Positions 5,113 to 7,721 of a DNA stretch of 7,721 nt are shown here, one piece after another. Every line of letters begins with the position of its first letter. Position 1 is the stretch's first letter. Origin of the DNA: Lachnospiraceae bacterium UBA4380 (GTDB lineage: Bacteria; Bacillota; Clostridia; Lachnospirales; Lachnospiraceae); NCBI GenBank assembly GCA_002390025.1, contig DGRU01000222.1, forward strand, positions 1 through 7,721, read 5' to 3'. Below the pieces are notes generated by a model. It had not been told where the DNA came from. It worked only from the letters and a program-made list of their open reading frames with translations, and did no database searches. The translations under genes were made by a program, and so were the position numbers.

Positions 5113-6150
5113 ATGCCGGAAACTATCACAATTGATGTTCAGAAAGATTCAAAAGTGAAAGCAGTGGGCCGCTTTCCGCAAGGTCAAAAGGGTTTTCTTT
5201 TCTGGACAGGCAGCTCCCTGGTGATTCACGCGAAGCTTCGAGAGTGGACGGCTGTGATCGAAGCGGAATGGTCGGATCAGCCCCCTTATATGGGCGTCCT
5301 GGTAGATGGAGCGCCGGCGGCTCGCTTTGCGCTGTGCAGAGGCAAAAACCGGTACATGCTGTTGACCGGTATGGATGAGATGGCGGAACACGAGCTGATG
5401 CTGTTCCGTGACACACAGCCGATGTCAGGCGACGATCAACTCATCGTTCGAGTCACTGAGATGGAAGTGACGGGGGAGATTTACCCCGTACAAGAAAAGC
5501 CGGTGATCGAGGTGATTGGGGACAGTCTGACCACCGGAGAGGGGACGGTTGGCCCCCGAAACGGCATGGAATGGCGGAGCGTATGGCTCAGCGGAATGAA
5601 CTCCTGGGCGCAGACCCTTTGCCGAACGCTGGACGCGAGAGGAGAATGGGTCTCTCAGAGTGGCTGGGGCATCTTTACCAGCTGGGATCAGCAGAAAGAA
5701 TGCGTGCTTTCCAGAATCTATGAATCATCAGCAGCCCATTCCCGCTGGGCCTCTGAACGGCACGATTTTGAGGCTCATCCGGTGAAGGCTGTCGTGATTA
5801 ACCTGGGCACCAACGACAGCAATGCGCTGAACGGATTAAAAGAAGAAGAAAAACCAGGCCACCTTGCCCAGATTCACGAAGCTGCCTGCGCTTTTCTCCG
5901 CCAGATTCACCGGTGCCGTCCCGGGACGCCTGTGCTTTTTACCTACGGCATGTGTGAGCATCAGCTGACGGATTGCCTGCGCTCTGCTGTAGAGGAAGAC
6001 GCGAAAACCGCCTCTTCTCTGACCATGTTTATGGAACTGCCCGTATGCCCGGATGAAGAGCTGGGCAGCAGGGGACACCCCGGCGCTGAGTTCCAGCGCA
6101 AATGCGGACAGATGATTGCGGAAAAACTTCGGGAAGCTGGCGTCTTCTAA
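5113..6150 (+). CDS. SGNH/GDSL hydrolase, carbohydrate esterase family 2-like, cytoplasmic
   Basis: This 345-residue protein has the two-part layout of CE2 acetyl-esterases. The N-terminal jelly-roll-like part (about 1-120) includes FLFWTGSSLVIHAKL and MGVLVDGAPAARFAL. The SGNH hydrolase domain carries VIGDSLTTGEG (GDS 136-138, Ser138 nucleophile), SGWG (183-186, likely oxyanion glycine), NLGTNDSN (GTND 232-235) and GHPG (His322). CE2 enzymes remove O-acetyl groups from sugars. Family-level function is likely; the substrate is unknown. No signal peptide is visible, so it probably acts on imported or intracellular acetylated sugars. The position three residues before the catalytic His, Asp in most GDSL enzymes, is Ser319. 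Some CE2 enzymes are known to work with a Ser-His dyad, so this need not mean loss of activity. Coupling to the AlaX gene 22 nt upstream looks like transcription only, with no evident metabolic link. Confidence 0.85.
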   Translation: MPETITIDVQKDSKVKAVGRFPQGQKGFLFWTGSSLVIHAKLREWTAVIEAEWSDQPPYMGVLVDGAPAARFALCRGKNRYMLLTGMDEMAEHELMLFRDTQPMSGDDQLIVRVTEMEVTGEIYPVQEKPVIEVIGDSLTTGEGTVGPRNGMEWRSVWLSGMNSWAQTLCRTLDARGEWVSQSGWGIFTSWDQQKECVLSRIYESSAAHSRWASERHDFEAHPVKAVVINLGTNDSNALNGLKEEEKPGHLAQIHEAACAFLRQIHRCRPGTPVLFTYGMCEHQLTDCLRSAVEEDAKTASSLTMFMELPVCPDEELGSRGHPGAEFQRKCGQMIAEKLREAGVF

Positions 6151-6154
6151 GCCT

Positions 6155-6183
6155 TTGCAATGATACGCCGTATATGTTATACT
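6155..6183 (+). promoter_or_regulatory. Predicted sigma-A promoter with extended -10 for the NYN gene
   Basis: TTGCAA (6155-6160) and TATACT (6178-6183) are separated by 17 nt, with TG at 6175-6176 forming an extended -10 (TGTTATACT). Transcription would start near 6190. This places the in-frame ATG at 6160 inside the promoter, so that codon is not the start. The promoter begins five bases after the stop of the SGNH gene. Confidence 0.78.
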
Positions 6184-6189
6184 GAACAA

Positions 6190-6219
6190 GCGCCGCTTTT
6201 ATTTTGGAAGGGCCGGCGC
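6190..6219 (+). repeat. Possible 5'-end hairpin of the NYN transcript
   Basis: GCGCCG (6190-6195) is complementary to CGGCGC (6214-6219) around an 18-nt loop, at the predicted transcript 5' end. No T-run follows immediately, so it is not a good terminator for the upstream gene. A 5' hairpin can slow mRNA decay, but six base pairs is modest evidence. Confidence 0.35.
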
Positions 6220-6234
6220 ACTATCACGATTTTT

Positions 6235-6241
6235 AAAGGAG
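6235..6241 (+). promoter_or_regulatory. Ribosome-binding site deciding the NYN-LOTUS start
   Basis: AAAGGAG lies 8 nt before the TTG at 6250, and the protein then begins STSRFALFVDLEN, the expected start of a NYN domain. This is a stronger case than any upstream ATG. Confidence 0.8.
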
Positions 6242-6249
6242 TTTTTTGT

Positions 6250-7251
6250 TTGAGTACATCTCGTTTTGCTTTATTTGTGGACCTCGAAAACTGCGGGGCC
6301 AAGGTGGCAACGCTGAACAGTGTTCTGGAAAAAGTCAAAATCCGCGGAGACATTCTGCTTGGAAAGGTTTATGGCTATACGGACCAGTATAAAGACCTGA
6401 AGGAGATTCTTCTGAGCAACACTTTTTCCGTGGTTCCGTCTCTTCGCTACGGTATCAGCCAGAAAAACAACGCCGATATCCTCCTGGTCATTGACGCCCT
6501 GGAGGTAGCGTACACGAATCCGCTGATTGACAGCTTCTGCATCGTATCAGGGGACAGCGATTATACCCCCCTGGTAGGACGTCTTAAATCGATGGGAAAA
6601 TTTGTGCTCGGGATCAGCCGCAGCGAAGTAGCCAGCTCGATCTTCATCAACGCCTGCAATGAGTTTCAGTTCCTGGAGTCTGTCAAATCGACCAGCAGGG
6701 CCAGCCGGAGCAAGAAGAAGAGCGCCGGGTCCGACGAGCCTCTGGATCTGGCCGCTCTCGGGAAGCTGGTGGAATCCATCCTTTCGGAACAGGCGGACGA
6801 GGGGGAGATGTTCGCCAGCGAGCTCAAGGGCGTACTGCTTCGCTTGCAGCCTGATTTCAACGAAAAAACCTACGGCTGCTCCACGTTTGGCAAGCTGCTT
6901 CATAAACTGGCGGAGGAAGAAAAAGTGATCTCCGTCAAGTCGGATAATTTTAACGTTCTAGTTTCACTGAATCAGGAGGAAGCCGCGCCGTCCGGAAAGG
7001 GCGAAAACCAGCTGAATCAGAGCAACTGGCAGCAGGCCTTTGCCGAGCAGCTTCAGCACTACAAGGACGACGGTTTCGAGAGGATCAATCCTTCGATCCT
7101 CAAGGAGGATATCCAGGCTTCCTATCCGGACTTCCAGGAACGAGCCATCGGTTTCAAACGCTTTTCGGATGTACTCAAGGAGCTGCAGAAAAATGGCATT
7201 TTGAGCCTGGAGAGCGACGATCAGAAAAATCTTCTGATCCGGATGCTATAA
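6250..7251 (+). CDS. NYN-domain predicted ribonuclease with two OST-HTH/LOTUS domains
   Basis: From TTG at 6250 the product is 333 residues. An N-terminal NYN (PIN-like, LabA/DUF88) nuclease domain covers about residues 5-145. It shows FVDLEN (D11, N14), a central NNADILLVIDAL (D76, D82) and the signature SGDSDYTPLV (D102, D104). These acidic residues are those expected to bind the catalytic metal. A lysine-rich linker (KSTSRASRSKKKS) leads to two OST-HTH/LOTUS modules, about 162-240 and 259-333, each with the pattern of a winged helix (PDFNEKTYGCSTFGKLLHKL and PDFQERAIGFKRFSDVLKEL). LOTUS domains bind RNA, so an RNA-cleaving enzyme with unknown target is the likely role; direct evidence for bacterial members is sparse. 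It has its own promoter at 6155-6183. A glycosyltransferase gene follows after 21 nt. Family assignment is strong, biological role open. Confidence 0.9.
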   Translation: MSTSRFALFVDLENCGAKVATLNSVLEKVKIRGDILLGKVYGYTDQYKDLKEILLSNTFSVVPSLRYGISQKNNADILLVIDALEVAYTNPLIDSFCIVSGDSDYTPLVGRLKSMGKFVLGISRSEVASSIFINACNEFQFLESVKSTSRASRSKKKSAGSDEPLDLAALGKLVESILSEQADEGEMFASELKGVLLRLQPDFNEKTYGCSTFGKLLHKLAEEEKVISVKSDNFNVLVSLNQEEAAPSGKGENQLNQSNWQQAFAEQLQHYKDDGFERINPSILKEDIQASYPDFQERAIGFKRFSDVLKELQKNGILSLESDDQKNLLIRML

Positions 7252-7272
7252 GAAAAGCAAAGGAGGTAAGCT

Positions 7273-7721
7273 ATGCGGCCGATCTATTCGATCGTGGTTC
7301 CCTGTTATAATGAAGAAGAAGTGATTCATGAGACCCACCGCCGGCTGACGGATGTCATGCAGGGCATGGGAGAACCTTACGAAATCGTCTATGTCAACGA
7401 CGGCTCCAAGGATAAGACGATGACCATCCTTCGGGAGCTGGCCGCCGATGATCCTGCGGCGAAGGTGGTTTCCTTTGCCCGCAACCGCGGCCATCAGATC
7501 GCCGTATCAGCGGGTCTTGATTACGCTTCCGGGGATGCAATTGTGATTATCGACGCGGACCTTCAGGACCCTCCGGAATTGATTCCTAAGATGGCGGAGT
7601 ACTGGAAAAGCGGTTCGCAGGTGGTATACGGTCAACGTACTCATCGTGCGGGTGAAAGCCGCTTTAAGCTGCTGACGGCGGAGATCTATTATAAGATCAT
7701 CAACCGCCTGACAGACGGAAT
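7273..7721 (+). CDS. GtrB/DPM1-like polyprenyl-phosphate glycosyltransferase (GT2), 3'-truncated
   Basis: The frame is open from ATG at 7273 to the end of the window, giving 149 complete codons of a family that is usually about 300-330 residues with two C-terminal membrane segments, which are not visible here. AAAGGAGG (7259-7266) lies 6 nt upstream. Motifs are VVPCYNEEE (8-16), VNDGS (41-45), FARNRGHQIAVSAGLDYA from residue 68, the metal-binding DAD within IIDADLQDPPE (94-96), and VVYGQR. These match bactoprenol-phosphate glucosyl- or mannosyltransferases (GtrB, YkoT, DPM1-like), which load a sugar onto a lipid carrier at the inner membrane face for later transfer outside. Sugar specificity cannot be read from the sequence. 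It probably shares the NYN promoter, since only 21 nt separate the genes and no promoter is seen between them. Confidence 0.93.
   Translation, partial: MRPIYSIVVPCYNEEEVIHETHRRLTDVMQGMGEPYEIVYVNDGSKDKTMTILRELAADDPAAKVVSFARNRGHQIAVSAGLDYASGDAIVIIDADLQDPPELIPKMAEYWKSGSQVVYGQRTHRAGESRFKLLTAEIYYKIINRLTDG

Noticed and set aside
6160..6249. ATG at 6160 as start of the NYN gene
   Set aside because: It lies between the -35 and -10 boxes of a good promoter and lacks an RBS; TTG at 6250 has AAAGGAG at 8 nt and fits the domain boundary.
1..7721. CRISPR array, tRNA, rRNA, insertion sequence or phage attachment site
   Set aside because: No direct-repeat array, cloverleaf, transposase motif or terminal inverted repeats were seen by eye on either strand.

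Overview
The window looks like chromosomal DNA of a Clostridia-type Bacillota (Firmicutes), possibly a gut or rumen lineage. The reasons are strong AAAGGAG(G) ribosome-binding sites, TTG starts, a Firmicutes-style split Wzz-like adaptor and separate BY-kinase, and a cysteine-rich RsmH tail. Genus is not determinable from the sequence alone. All supported genes are on the + strand.

Region 1 (1-1455) is housekeeping. It holds the 3' part of rsmH, then rsmI 24 nt later. The two enzymes methylate the same nucleotide, C1402 of 16S rRNA, at the base N4 and at the ribose 2'-OH.

Region 2 (1456-3887) is the most interesting part. A near-consensus promoter (1467-1495) has a palindrome in its spacer. 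A leader of about 200 nt follows, carrying several stem-loops, including a long GNRA-capped hairpin with a competing alternative pairing. Next come a small, very acidic, valine-rich secreted protein of unknown family, a strong GC hairpin with a poor U-tract, a Wzz/CpsC-like membrane adaptor, and a CpsD-like tyrosine kinase overlapping the adaptor by ATGA. A clean intrinsic terminator closes the unit. No glycosyltransferase, flippase or polymerase lies inside it, so it reads as a self-contained 'secreted protein + BY-kinase' transcription unit rather than a capsule operon.

Region 3 (3921-6150) carries an AlaX-type alanyl-tRNA editing protein starting at TTG, followed 22 nt later by a cytoplasmic CE2-like SGNH esterase.

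Region 4 (6155-7721) starts with a consensus-like extended -10 promoter. It drives a NYN-domain predicted ribonuclease with two OST-HTH/LOTUS domains, followed 21 nt later by a GtrB/DPM1-like polyprenyl-phosphate glycosyltransferase that runs off the window.

Several longer reading frames begin upstream of the likely true starts. RBS position, promoters and the terminator argue for the shorter starts at 2316, 3921, 5113 and 6250.
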